Source: Planctomycetaceae bacterium UBA969
GTDB lineage: Bacteria; Planctomycetota; Planctomycetia; Gemmatales; Gemmataceae
Assembly: GCA_002303765.1 (NCBI GenBank)
Contig: DBCB01000072.1
Coordinates: forward strand, 1 to 8,361
DNA: 8,361 bases
Direction of reading: 5' to 3'
Positions 1-6,938 of this stretch are shown one piece after another. The notes under the pieces are model-generated. The model made no database searches. It saw only the letters and a program-made list of their open reading frames with translations, and had not been told where the DNA came from. The translations under genes and the position numbers were made by a program. Numbering within the stretch: the stretch's first letter is position 1; every line of letters starts with the position of its first letter.

Positions 1-242
1 TGTAATATCGTATCGTGCATGCCGTATGCTTTGCCATCATCATCAGGATCATCCCCTGCTTGCTGTTTTTTTTTGTCTTCTTCGGCGGGTTTTGCAGTTT
101 CTTTAGGGGGAGCTGGTTTTTGTGCTTCAAAAACTTTGCTGCACCCTTTGCAACGAACTTTCTTTCCAAGTAAGTCTGGGGGGACAGCGATTACTTTTTT
201 GCATTCTGGGCAAGTTATCTTTATCGGGTCTGTCGCAGCCAT
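1..242 (-). CDS. Zinc-ribbon (MJ0042-type) protein, N-terminal part, cut by left edge
   Basis: Reading the minus strand from the ATG at 242-240 gives 80 open codons that run off the left edge, so the C-terminus is missing. Cysteines at residues 11, 14, 31 and 34 form two CXXC knuckles separated by 16 residues, with the pattern CPEC...VPPDLLGKKVRCKGCSKVF. This matches the small MJ0042/zinc-ribbon family that probably binds one Zn ion. After residue 40 comes a low-complexity linker rich in Pro, Lys, Glu and Asp, then an AYGMHDTIL segment that may begin a second domain. The start is supported by AAGGAAG (253-247) upstream of the ATG. There is no signal peptide, so the visible part looks cytoplasmic. 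Proteins with this ribbon-plus-charged-linker layout are common in planctomycetes; their function is unknown and none is claimed here. The plus-strand ORF over the same bases is rejected as a shadow. Confidence 0.8.
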   Translation of the reverse strand, partial: MAATDPIKITCPECKKVIAVPPDLLGKKVRCKGCSKVFEAQKPAPPKETAKPAEEDKKKQQAGDDPDDDGKAYGMHDTIL

Positions 243-246
243 CTTT

Positions 247-253
247 CTTCCTT
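247..253 (-). promoter_or_regulatory. Ribosome-binding site of the zinc-ribbon gene
   Basis: On the minus strand, AAGGAAG lies 4 nt (6 nt counted from its AGGA core) before the ATG at 242. It is a normal Shine-Dalgarno match and fixes the start of this partial gene. Confidence 0.6.
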
Positions 254-268
254 AAAATTGGGTTCTTC

Positions 269-284
269 AAAGCTATATAGCTTT
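269..284. repeat. Perfect 16-bp palindrome between divergent genes; operator-like
   Basis: AAAGCTATATAGCTTT reads identically on both strands, with no loop. It lies in the 110-bp gap between the divergent zinc-ribbon gene (ATG at 242) and the glycosyltransferase gene (GTG at 353), 26 nt from the former. Its centre contains TATATA, which could serve as a -10 element on either strand. On the minus strand a weak TTTAAC lies 19 nt upstream of it. A dimeric regulator operator overlapping a promoter would look like this, but that is inference and no regulator is visible in the window. Confidence 0.4.
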
Positions 285-343
285 AAAATAACCTTTTAGT
301 TAAACTTTCAATCATTAATTTTATCAAATAGTTGAATTTACTT

Positions 344-347
344 GGAG
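344..347 (+). promoter_or_regulatory. Ribosome-binding site choosing the GTG start of the glycosyltransferase
   Basis: GGAG ends 5 nt before GTG at 353. The longer reading from TTG at 332 has no purine-rich site before it. The overlapping ATG at 351 is in another frame and stops after four codons. This favours GTG 353 as the start. Confidence 0.55.
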
Positions 348-352
348 ATCAT

Positions 353-1087
353 GTGGCGGAATTAAATCAAAGTAAACTCCTGATCAGTATCGCAACTTAT
401 AATGAACACGATAACCTCAGGCCATTGGTTGAGTCTATTAAAAATTTCATGCCTCAAGCCCATATACTTGTTGTTGATGATAATTCGCCCGATGGTACAG
501 GTAAACTTGCAGATGTTCTCAGCCAAGAACTTCCAAATCTCCATGCAATTCATCGGACAGGCAAATTAGGTTTAGGCACAGCAATTGTGGCTGGAATGAA
601 GTTTGCAATTAACAATGATTTTGATTATTTCATGAGTATCGATGCGGATTTTAGTCATCATCCAAGATATATCCCTGCTATTTTTCAGGGGATGGCGGAG
701 AACGATGTAATGATTGGTTCTCGGTATATTCCTGGCGGTGGTACTAAAAATTGGCCTTTTTCTCGGAAGGTTATTAGTACTTCGGTGAATTATCTGGTTA
801 AACTTCTATTCTGGATGCCTGTTCGTGATGCTAGTGGTGGATTTCGTTGTTATCGAACTTCAAAACTAAAAGAAGTAAACTTTGATCGAGTTTGGTCCAA
901 AGGTTATAGCTTTCAGCAAGAAATGCTTTTCAGAGTATATCGGTGTGGCAGCAAGTTGGGTGAATACCCGATTATATTTGAGGATCGTAGGGCTGGTTCA
1001 TCTAAAGTTAATTGGAAAGAAGCTCTTCGATCAATTTCATTACTTATTTATCTTGGCACTATGTCACGATTTAAACGCAATATATGA
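353..1087 (+). CDS. DPM1-like polyprenol-phosphate mannosyltransferase (GT2 family glycosyltransferase)
   Basis: A 244-residue GT-A fold glycosyltransferase resembling dolichol/polyprenol-phosphate mannose synthase, which transfers a sugar from a nucleotide sugar to a lipid-phosphate carrier at the cytoplasmic membrane face. Counting from the GTG, it shows the opening strand LISIATYNE (about 10-18), the nucleotide-binding DDNSPDGT (42-49), a GKLGLGTA segment (70-77), the metal-binding DADFSHHP (97-104), GSRYIPGGG (122-130) and an ASGGFRCYR acceptor-side motif. The length matches the single-domain DPM1 type. There is no C-terminal membrane domain, so it probably associates peripherally or with a partner. 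Starting at TTG 332 would add seven residues, but GGAG at 344-347 favours GTG 353. Its stop codon overlaps the next gene's start (ATGA, 1084-1087), which suggests translational coupling. The exact sugar and lipid acceptor cannot be read from the sequence. Confidence 0.88.
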   Translation: MAELNQSKLLISIATYNEHDNLRPLVESIKNFMPQAHILVVDDNSPDGTGKLADVLSQELPNLHAIHRTGKLGLGTAIVAGMKFAINNDFDYFMSIDADFSHHPRYIPAIFQGMAENDVMIGSRYIPGGGTKNWPFSRKVISTSVNYLVKLLFWMPVRDASGGFRCYRTSKLKEVNFDRVWSKGYSFQQEMLFRVYRCGSKLGEYPIIFEDRRAGSSKVNWKEALRSISLLIYLGTMSRFKRNI

Positions 1088-1614
1088 GTAGCTTTTCTCC
1101 AGATAACGATGCGCATGAATTTGTAATCAGCTCCTGTTTTTATAAAGACTTTTATTTTAGTATTTATTGGAATTATTGTTCCGTTCGTTTCTTGCTTGCA
1201 GGGATCGAAGACCAAACTTCACGTGTAAATGAGTTCGTGTTAGCGCTTAAGGATAGTGTTTCGATCAAGAAAATAAATAATTGTAACCGCCTTATTGCAT
1301 TGCTTGATTCTTTTTATGCGGGGAAAAAAGTTCCCCTAAAACTCCGTCCCAAAGGCACAGCCTTTCAATTAAAAGTTTGGAATAAATTAGTTGCCATTCC
1401 CTTTGGTCAAACTAAAAATTATAAGCAAATCGCAATTGAGATAGGAAATCCTAAAGCATGCAGAGCTGTTGGGAATGCATGCGGGAAGAATCCAATTCTT
1501 TTGCTGATACCATGCCATAGGGTGATAGCCTCTGATAAAACATTAGGAGGGTTTTCTTCAAGTTTTAGTTTAAAGAAAACCCTTTTAGAAATCGAAGGCG
1601 CTAACTTAGTTTGA
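1084..1614 (+). CDS. ogt: Methylated-DNA--[protein]-cysteine S-methyltransferase (O6-alkylguanine-DNA alkyltransferase)
   Basis: A 176-residue suicide DNA-repair protein that moves alkyl groups from O6-alkylguanine onto its own cysteine. Residues 1 to about 88 form a divergent N-terminal domain. The C-terminal domain begins near GTAFQLKVWNKL (91-102), followed by IPFGQTKNYKQIA and RAVGNACGKNP (127-137), which hold the helix-turn-helix arginine finger (R127) and the Asn hinge (N136). The active site is PCHRV at 143-147, with acceptor Cys144. The substrate loop reads GGFSSSF, where many homologues have GGYSGGL; Ser replaces the glycine at human position 160, while E. coli Ada carries Trp there, so activity is probably kept. 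The length matches Ogt/MGMT. Its ATG shares four bases with the preceding gene's stop and has no Shine-Dalgarno site of its own, so it is probably translated by coupling. Its 3' end overlaps convergent dnaE by 14 bp. Assignment to the family is firm; the symbol ogt rather than ada or mgt is by similarity of layout. Confidence 0.92.
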   Translation: MSSFSPDNDAHEFVISSCFYKDFYFSIYWNYCSVRFLLAGIEDQTSRVNEFVLALKDSVSIKKINNCNRLIALLDSFYAGKKVPLKLRPKGTAFQLKVWNKLVAIPFGQTKNYKQIAIEIGNPKACRAVGNACGKNPILLLIPCHRVIASDKTLGGFSSSFSLKKTLLEIEGANLV

Positions 1615-4600
1615 CATTCCCCTGCCCTAAAATTTCTTCAAGTTCCTCAACTGGAAAGCGGTTTGGATTGACTTGAAAAGCCCGGCCCAACTTGAGCACA
1701 CAAAGATTTTTTGCGTAATCCCGAACCGAAAGAAAGACTGGGCAAGATCCAGGGCTTGTTTTTAATATCTCTGCAATTTGATTGATCTCGTGGGGCTTAT
1801 TTGTACCCAATGAAACTTGCAAGTAAAGCCCCTTTGCAAGTTCTTTTGATGCTTGTTCTACACTGAATACTCTTTGCAGGATAAGGCCAGGCTCATCCCT
1901 TGTTCGCTCTACTTTGCCTTTAAAGAAACAGACCCGATCTTCCTGATATTCGTCTTTGTATCGAAGGTAATCATCAGGCCACATCACACAATCAACGCCA
2001 CCATTAAAATCTTCAATTCTGCAGCGTACATATCTTGTGTTTCCATTCTTGGCCTTTTTGGTGTTCATAAACCTGATTTGAGTGATCATTCCCCCAAGGG
2101 TAACTTCGTGATCTGCAGGCAAATCTCGAAGTTGTTCACAAGAGTGTGTAGAAAACCTGCGGATTTCTTTTTCAAATTGCGTTAGCGGATGGCTAGAGAA
2201 GTAAAAGTCTAATACTTCTTTTTCGAATTTGAGTTTTTCTGTTTCGTTCCACTCTGGAACTTGAATTAAAACTGATTTGCTGTTGTTATCTTCCTCTGCT
2301 GGGGTTTCAGTTACCTGGGCAAATAAGTTGCCCTGCCCCGATTTTTTATCATGCTGCCTGTCAACCGCACCTTTTATTGCTCTGGGTAAAAGATGCATTA
2401 ATTGGGCCCTATGCGCCCTAAGGCAATCAAGCGCACCTGCTTTGATTAGTTTTTCTATCACGCCTTTGCTTACTACCCTAAGATCAATTCGTTCGCAAAA
2501 ATCAAATATATCTCTGTATTTGCCTAGTTCCGTGCGATTACGCACAATCTCTGCTGCAGCATTACCCCCACAACCTTTAATTGCCCTCAGTCCAAAAAGA
2601 ATTTTTCCATCTTCTACTACAAAATCAGAATCACTAAAGTTGATATTTGGAGGGCAAACTTCGACTCCCCCACGGCGTGCATCATCAATATGCATTACAA
2701 GGCTATCGCGTTTATTTCCATCCTCGATTTCACTGGTAAGAAGGGCAGCCATAAATTCTGGGCGGTAATGTTGCTTTAAATAAGCAGTTTGAAAGCCAAT
2801 ATGTGCATAAGCTGCAGAATGGCTTTTGTTAAAACCATAGCCACCGAATACCACGATTAATTGAAATATGTCGCTAGAAGTTTTCTCGTCAAGGCCGCGT
2901 TCTTTTGCACCCCTGATGAATTCTTCTTTTCTTTTATCAATGATTTCGTGTTTCTTTTTGCTAATTGCTTTGATGCATGCATAGGCGCTTGATAATTCGA
3001 TACCCCCCAATTGGTTTAAAATCTGCATGATTTGTTCTTGATAAACCATGACTCCAAAGGTTTCGGAAAGAATTTGTTCCATCACAGCGTGTGCGTATAC
3101 CGGTTTTTCCCTCCCATGTTTTCGGTTGATGTAGGAATCAACCATGCCGCCTTCTAGTGGGCCTGGGCGGTATAAAGCCATAATCGCAATAATATCTCGA
3201 ATATTATCCGGTTTCATACGCTTAAGAAGTTCGCGTATACCGCTTGAATCCAATTGGAATACACCTTTTGCATCACCCTTTTGCAATAAGTCGTATGTTG
3301 CTTTGTTATCCAGCGGAATACTGTTTAGATCTATACTTACATCATGATTTTTTTTAATCATGCGAACTGCGTTATCGAGTGCGGTAAGAGTTCTTAGCCC
3401 CAGAAAATCCATTTTTAAAAGACCAACGGTTTCCAGATCTCCCATTACCCATTGGGTTGTGATAACTCCTTCGTCTTTTCGTTGCGATTCATCACCTTTT
3501 CGCACAATTCTTTGCAGCGGTACATAATCGGTTAAAGGACCATTCGAAATAACCACGCCCGCAGCATGCGTACCCGCATTGCGATTTGTACCTTCTAGCT
3601 TTAGTGCGATATCCATTAGTTCTTTGATTTGCGGATCATCATTAATGGCATGTTTGAATTCTGAATTACCATTGATTGCTTCTTGAAGGGTTATCCCGGG
3701 TGTTTCCGGAACTAATTCGCAAAGTTTGGTTACGCGGTCGAGCGGGATGTTGAAAACCCTACCCACATCTTTAATTGCAGCTCGGGCAGCCATGGTTCCA
3801 AATGTTGCAATTTGTGCAACACTTTCTTCGCCATACTTTTCTCGAACATAAGCGATAACTTCCTCGCGCCTTTCCTTACAAAAATCGATGTCGATATCAG
3901 GAGCTTCGCTTCGGTTAGGATCAAGAAACCGTTCGAACAAAAGGCCATATTCAAGTGGGTCTACATGGCTCAGCTTGAGAACATAACTTACAAGCGCCCC
4001 ACAGGCAGAACCTCTAGCGCTACTGGGGATCCCCTTGTCAGTAGCAAATCTGACGAAATCTGCGACTATCAAAAAGTAACTTGCAAATCCCATTCTGCAA
4101 ATAATGCCAATTTCTTTTTCAATTCTTTCCTTGGCTGCTTCAGGTGGGTTTTCTCCGTAGCGTTCTTTCATGCCCGCATTACATAATTCAGTTAAGTATT
4201 TCTCGGGGGTCTTTTTATCTGGTGGTGAAAAAACTGGGAAATGTCTTTTGCTGAAATCTAACTGGATATCACAAGTGTCAGCAATTTCTTGACTTCGTTT
4301 AACTGCTTCTTCCTGATTTGGAAACAGCTTGTACATCTCTTGGGGGGAACGAATGTAGAATTGGTCGGAACCATACTTCATGCGGTTTTCATCAGTCCGA
4401 AGCCTTCCGGTATTGATGCAAAGCAAAACATCGTGGGCGTTACTATCTTCAGGCCTTAAGTAGTGGGCATCCGAGGTTGCGACCAAAGGTAAGCCAAGTT
4501 TATTAGCAATGTCTATCGCCCCACGGGCACATTCTTCCTGAATGGGGATTCCGTTATTCTGGATCTCCACAAAAAATCTGTCTTTAAAAACTTTGGCAAA

Positions 4601-5092
4601 CCATCGAGCTAAGTTTGTAGCTTCTTCATGTTTTTCTTGAAGAATAAAGTCGCTAAATTCGCTTGATGCACAACCGCTAAGGCAGATGATTCCTTCGCTG
4701 TGGGCTTTTAAAATTTCTTTGTCAATCCGCGGAACATAATAATAACCTTCGAGGAATGCTATCGATGCCATTTTTATCAGGTTCTGATAACCTTTGTTGT
4801 TCTTAGCTAAAAGGGTTAAATGAAACCCTGCATCCCCACGCTTTTTTGCATCCCGATCTGTTCTTCCCTTTGGGGCGACATAAGCTTCGTAGCCAACGAT
4901 TGGGTTTACTCCGCCAGCCCTGCATTCTTTATAAAATTCGATCGCCCCATATAAATTCCCGTGATCGGTTAGCGCCACAGAATTCATGCCCTGTTGTTTG
5001 ACATAATTCACAAGTTCGGGAATTCGACTAGCGCCATCAAGCAAGCTGTAATGGGTATGGCAATGCAAATGAGCAAAAGATTTATCCGCCAT
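1601..5092 (-). CDS. dnaE: DNA polymerase III subunit alpha (DnaE)
   Basis: The catalytic subunit of the replicative polymerase, 1163 residues, close to the E. coli length. The N-terminal PHP domain (about 6-290) keeps the whole metal-ligand set: H10, H12, D19, H44, E69, H91, C141, D208 and H210. The polymerase core has PDIDIDF with catalytic D401 and D403, and MDFLGLRT with D562. FGGYGFNKSHSAAY lies at 749-762, a helix-hairpin-helix at about 868-890, a clamp-binding motif QGNLF at 920-924, and an OB fold at about 997-1075. The gene is not the PolC type, because the PHP is N-terminal and uninterrupted and no exonuclease domain is inserted. ATG at 5092 is preferred: GGGAG (5106-5102) lies 9 nt before it, and homologues begin near this Met. 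A reading from TTG at 5116 would add eight residues (MLPWECPR) that cover the Shine-Dalgarno site. It is the last minus-strand gene before the convergent ogt unit. Confidence 0.97.
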   Translation of the reverse strand: MADKSFAHLHCHTHYSLLDGASRIPELVNYVKQQGMNSVALTDHGNLYGAIEFYKECRAGGVNPIVGYEAYVAPKGRTDRDAKKRGDAGFHLTLLAKNNKGYQNLIKMASIAFLEGYYYVPRIDKEILKAHSEGIICLSGCASSEFSDFILQEKHEEATNLARWFAKVFKDRFFVEIQNNGIPIQEECARGAIDIANKLGLPLVATSDAHYLRPEDSNAHDVLLCINTGRLRTDENRMKYGSDQFYIRSPQEMYKLFPNQEEAVKRSQEIADTCDIQLDFSKRHFPVFSPPDKKTPEKYLTELCNAGMKERYGENPPEAAKERIEKEIGIICRMGFASYFLIVADFVRFATDKGIPSSARGSACGALVSYVLKLSHVDPLEYGLLFERFLDPNRSEAPDIDIDFCKERREEVIAYVREKYGEESVAQIATFGTMAARAAIKDVGRVFNIPLDRVTKLCELVPETPGITLQEAINGNSEFKHAINDDPQIKELMDIALKLEGTNRNAGTHAAGVVISNGPLTDYVPLQRIVRKGDESQRKDEGVITTQWVMGDLETVGLLKMDFLGLRTLTALDNAVRMIKKNHDVSIDLNSIPLDNKATYDLLQKGDAKGVFQLDSSGIRELLKRMKPDNIRDIIAIMALYRPGPLEGGMVDSYINRKHGREKPVYAHAVMEQILSETFGVMVYQEQIMQILNQLGGIELSSAYACIKAISKKKHEIIDKRKEEFIRGAKERGLDEKTSSDIFQLIVVFGGYGFNKSHSAAYAHIGFQTAYLKQHYRPEFMAALLTSEIEDGNKRDSLVMHIDDARRGGVEVCPPNINFSDSDFVVEDGKILFGLRAIKGCGGNAAAEIVRNRTELGKYRDIFDFCERIDLRVVSKGVIEKLIKAGALDCLRAHRAQLMHLLPRAIKGAVDRQHDKKSGQGNLFAQVTETPAEEDNNSKSVLIQVPEWNETEKLKFEKEVLDFYFSSHPLTQFEKEIRRFSTHSCEQLRDLPADHEVTLGGMITQIRFMNTKKAKNGNTRYVRCRIEDFNGGVDCVMWPDDYLRYKDEYQEDRVCFFKGKVERTRDEPGLILQRVFSVEQASKELAKGLYLQVSLGTNKPHEINQIAEILKTSPGSCPVFLSVRDYAKNLCVLKLGRAFQVNPNRFPVEELEEILGQGNVKLS

Positions 5093-5101
5093 CCTTGGGC
5101 A

Positions 5102-5106
5102 CTCCC
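5102..5106 (-). promoter_or_regulatory. Ribosome-binding site deciding the dnaE start
   Basis: GGGAG on the minus strand, 9 nt upstream of the ATG at 5092. It lies inside the extra codons of the longer TTG-started reading, which argues against that start. Confidence 0.6.
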
Positions 5107-5151
5107 ATGGTAACAATGATTAAAAGAGACTATTTCAATTTATAAATTTGG

Positions 5152-5157
5152 ATTATA
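5152..5157 (-). promoter_or_regulatory. Candidate -10 element of a dnaE promoter
   Basis: In the 107-bp gap between the FHA gene and dnaE, the minus strand carries a consensus TATAAT 59 nt before the dnaE ATG. No good -35 hexamer sits 16-18 nt upstream. A 12-bp palindrome, AATTTATAAATT (5137-5148), lies where transcription would start. The region is very AT-rich, so chance matches are likely. If real, dnaE has its own promoter in addition to any read-through from the FHA gene. Confidence 0.3.
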
Positions 5158-5199
5158 AAGCAAAAAATAAGAATCGATCGTTAAAAAATTGTTGAGATA

Positions 5200-5922
5200 T
5201 CAAGGTCGCAGGTTATCGGGATCGATGATGGCGCGCGCATATTTAGCTAAGATTAGATGAATTGATTGGATTTTCTGCCAATCAGAGTATTTTAATGAAA
5301 TATCCGAATCTTCATCAGGGGCTCTCATACTTTCAGTAGCTAAGGTTAATTGCCTGTGAAGGTATTCAAATAATTCTGCAAGTCTTGCTGATTGGGATGG
5401 AGAAAGTTTTCTTGGTAGAGGGGGAAGTGGTTTGTCGCCAAGAAACACATTGCCGTGCTGGATCGAAATTGTTTGGTCGGGTTCTAAGTTTGCAGGTAAA
5501 TCGTGGTCGAAGGTTTCTATGATTATTGAAGCTTGATCGGTAGCCTGATCTGTATCATCGGAAAGTTTTGTTTTGCCAGTTTTTTCTGCGATGCTTGAAA
5601 TCGAATTGATTCGATTCCGTATTTCAGATTCTGAGCCAAACAACAGAATTGATCTTCCTATGCTTATTCTGTCGCCTGCTTTTAATCTGCGAATGTGAAT
5701 GGTATTTCCATTTACTCTTGTTCCGTTTGTGCTTTCAAGATCTGTAAGGATTATTTCGCCATTATCATCTTGAATCTTAGCGTGAAACCTGCTGATTCTT
5801 TCGTCACTAAGGCGAATGTTGTTGCCTTCTTCCCTGCCAATAGAAACAGGTAAGTTCAACGATCGAAAGGCGATGCCTTTATCAGAACCTTCGAGCACAT
5901 GAATTGTTACTTTTTGCGACAT
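5200..5922 (-). CDS. FHA-domain protein with uncharacterised C-terminal helical region
   Basis: A 240-residue soluble protein. Residues 5 to about 96 are a forkhead-associated domain, a phosphothreonine-peptide reader. The canonical residues are all present: GR at 29-30, SRFH at 44-47, STNGT at 64-68 and VNG at 70-72, so ligand binding should be intact. Residues about 97-171 form a polar Ser/Thr/Asp-rich linker. This ends in a proline-rich turn (PLPPLPRKL), followed by a helical segment at about 172-240 with two amphipathic stretches (SARLAELFEYLHRQL and WQKIQSIHLILAKYARAI). I do not recognise that C-terminal part. There is no kinase, membrane segment or signal peptide. The ATG at 5922 lacks a Shine-Dalgarno site and its upstream is AT-rich. 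It lies between miaA (69 bp upstream) and dnaE (107 bp downstream). A link to Ser/Thr-kinase signalling is inference from the domain; the partner is unknown. Confidence 0.88.
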   Translation of the reverse strand: MSQKVTIHVLEGSDKGIAFRSLNLPVSIGREEGNNIRLSDERISRFHAKIQDDNGEIILTDLESTNGTRVNGNTIHIRRLKAGDRISIGRSILLFGSESEIRNRINSISSIAEKTGKTKLSDDTDQATDQASIIIETFDHDLPANLEPDQTISIQHGNVFLGDKPLPPLPRKLSPSQSARLAELFEYLHRQLTLATESMRAPDEDSDISLKYSDWQKIQSIHLILAKYARAIIDPDNLRP

Positions 5923-5953
5923 AAATTTTTTATAACTGCAAAAGCCCTAAAAA

Positions 5954-5978
5954 TTATTTGTCATTAATAACAAAATAA
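5954..5978. repeat. Imperfect AT-rich inverted repeat between miaA and the FHA gene
   Basis: TTATTTGT (5954-5961) and ACAAAATAA (5970-5978) pair with one bulged base around an 8-nt loop. It lies 14 bases past the miaA stop codon and upstream of the FHA gene. All but one of the pairs are A-T and there is no GC stem, so it would be at best a weak terminator or simply AT-rich chance structure. Confidence 0.2.
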
Positions 5979-5991
5979 ATTCTATAAATGA

Positions 5992-6936
5992 TCATACCAG
6001 AATATCTGAATGCATATCGATATCGAAATTCCAATATTGGAAGTTATTTTCCGAAGCTAGAGGAATACAACCTGAAAGGTGCCTGAACCAAGTTTCTTGT
6101 TTTTTTGCAAGTTGCCTAGTGGCTAAATTAATTGCTTCTTCCATATTTTCGAAACTTAGCGATCCGTCTAAAAATTTGGAGATTTGGGAATAACCAATTG
6201 CTTGGGAAGCTTCTTTGCTAAGATTTGGATATTTTTGTCGTAAAAGCAGTACTTCATCAATCCAACCCTTTTTAAGTAATTGTTTGGTTCTAATATGAAT
6301 TCGTTCATGCAATTTTTGACGGGGCATTTGTAGCCAAATGCATCGAATTTTATCTGGGTTGAATTGGCTATTGGTGCTCATTTCCCACTGTTTTTGAAGA
6401 GAACTGATTGTTTTTCCTAGGCCCTGCCAAACCTCTAATGCTCGAATAATTCTGCGTCGATCATTTGGGTGAATTCTTTTTGCAGAATCAGAATCAATTT
6501 CTGACAGCATTCGATGAGCGTCTGCGAAATCTGTTTGGGGGAATTTTGCCTCTAATTCTGCACGAATGTGTTTGGGGATTTCTGGGATTTCAAACAAGCC
6601 CATCATTAGTGCTTTTAGATATAGGGGGGTGCCACCAACAAAAATGGGTGATTTTCCTTTATCTATCAATGCTTGAGCGATTTCTGTAGCACCTTTCAGC
6701 CAAAATTGCACATTGCTTGTTTCCGTTGGTAGTAAAATATCTACCAAATGGTGTTTAATCAGAGTTTGTTCATGTTGGGTGGGTTTGGCCGTGCCAATAT
6801 CCATGTCTCTATAAAGAGTCATGGAATCCATGCAAATTATTTCTGAATCTAAATGCTGTGCCAACTTGATCGCGAGGTTGGTTTTACCAGAGGCAGTCGG
6901 GCCGGTAATTATGTAGGAATTTTCAAGAATGTTCAT
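5992..6936 (-). CDS. miaA: tRNA dimethylallyltransferase (MiaA)
   Basis: Adds a dimethylallyl group to N6 of A37 in tRNAs that read codons starting with U, the first step of ms2i6A synthesis. The protein has 314 residues, normal for the family. It shows a P-loop GPTASGKT (12-19), DSMTLYRDMDIGTAKP (36-51) where the catalytic Asp and substrate-binding residues lie, HHLVDI (61-66), GGTPLY (100-105), IHPNDRRRIIRALEV (154-168), QAIGY in the C-terminal part and TRQLAKKQETWFRH near the end. The variable position in GGTxLY is Pro here (Gly or Met in many homologues). The ATG at 6936 is preceded only by a close GAAG, which is part of a perfect hairpin. The upstream neighbour is a YbaK-like gene at 61 bp, also acting on tRNA, and the FHA gene follows at 69 bp. 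The identification is secure. Confidence 0.97.
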   Translation of the reverse strand: MNILENSYIITGPTASGKTNLAIKLAQHLDSEIICMDSMTLYRDMDIGTAKPTQHEQTLIKHHLVDILLPTETSNVQFWLKGATEIAQALIDKGKSPIFVGGTPLYLKALMMGLFEIPEIPKHIRAELEAKFPQTDFADAHRMLSEIDSDSAKRIHPNDRRRIIRALEVWQGLGKTISSLQKQWEMSTNSQFNPDKIRCIWLQMPRQKLHERIHIRTKQLLKKGWIDEVLLLRQKYPNLSKEASQAIGYSQISKFLDGSLSFENMEEAINLATRQLAKKQETWFRHLSGCIPLASENNFQYWNFDIDMHSDILV

Positions 6937-6938
6937 AT

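Noticed and set aside
19..255. Plus-strand 78-codon ORF at the left edge
   Set aside because: It is the antisense shadow of the minus-strand zinc-ribbon gene, which has clear CXXC motifs and a ribosome-binding site; the plus reading is low-complexity Ser/Phe/Gly.
332..352. TTG-started extension of the glycosyltransferase
   Set aside because: No ribosome-binding site precedes TTG 332, while GGAG sits 5 nt before GTG 353, and family members start close to the first beta strand.
2277..2768. Plus-strand 163-codon ORF inside dnaE (and other plus ORFs at 1853, 3144, 3812)
   Set aside because: They are antisense to highly conserved dnaE coding sequence and have no recognisable domains or start signals.
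5093..5116. Eight-residue N-terminal extension of DnaE from TTG 5116
   Set aside because: It covers the GGGAG Shine-Dalgarno site of the ATG at 5092, and DnaE homologues start close to that Met.
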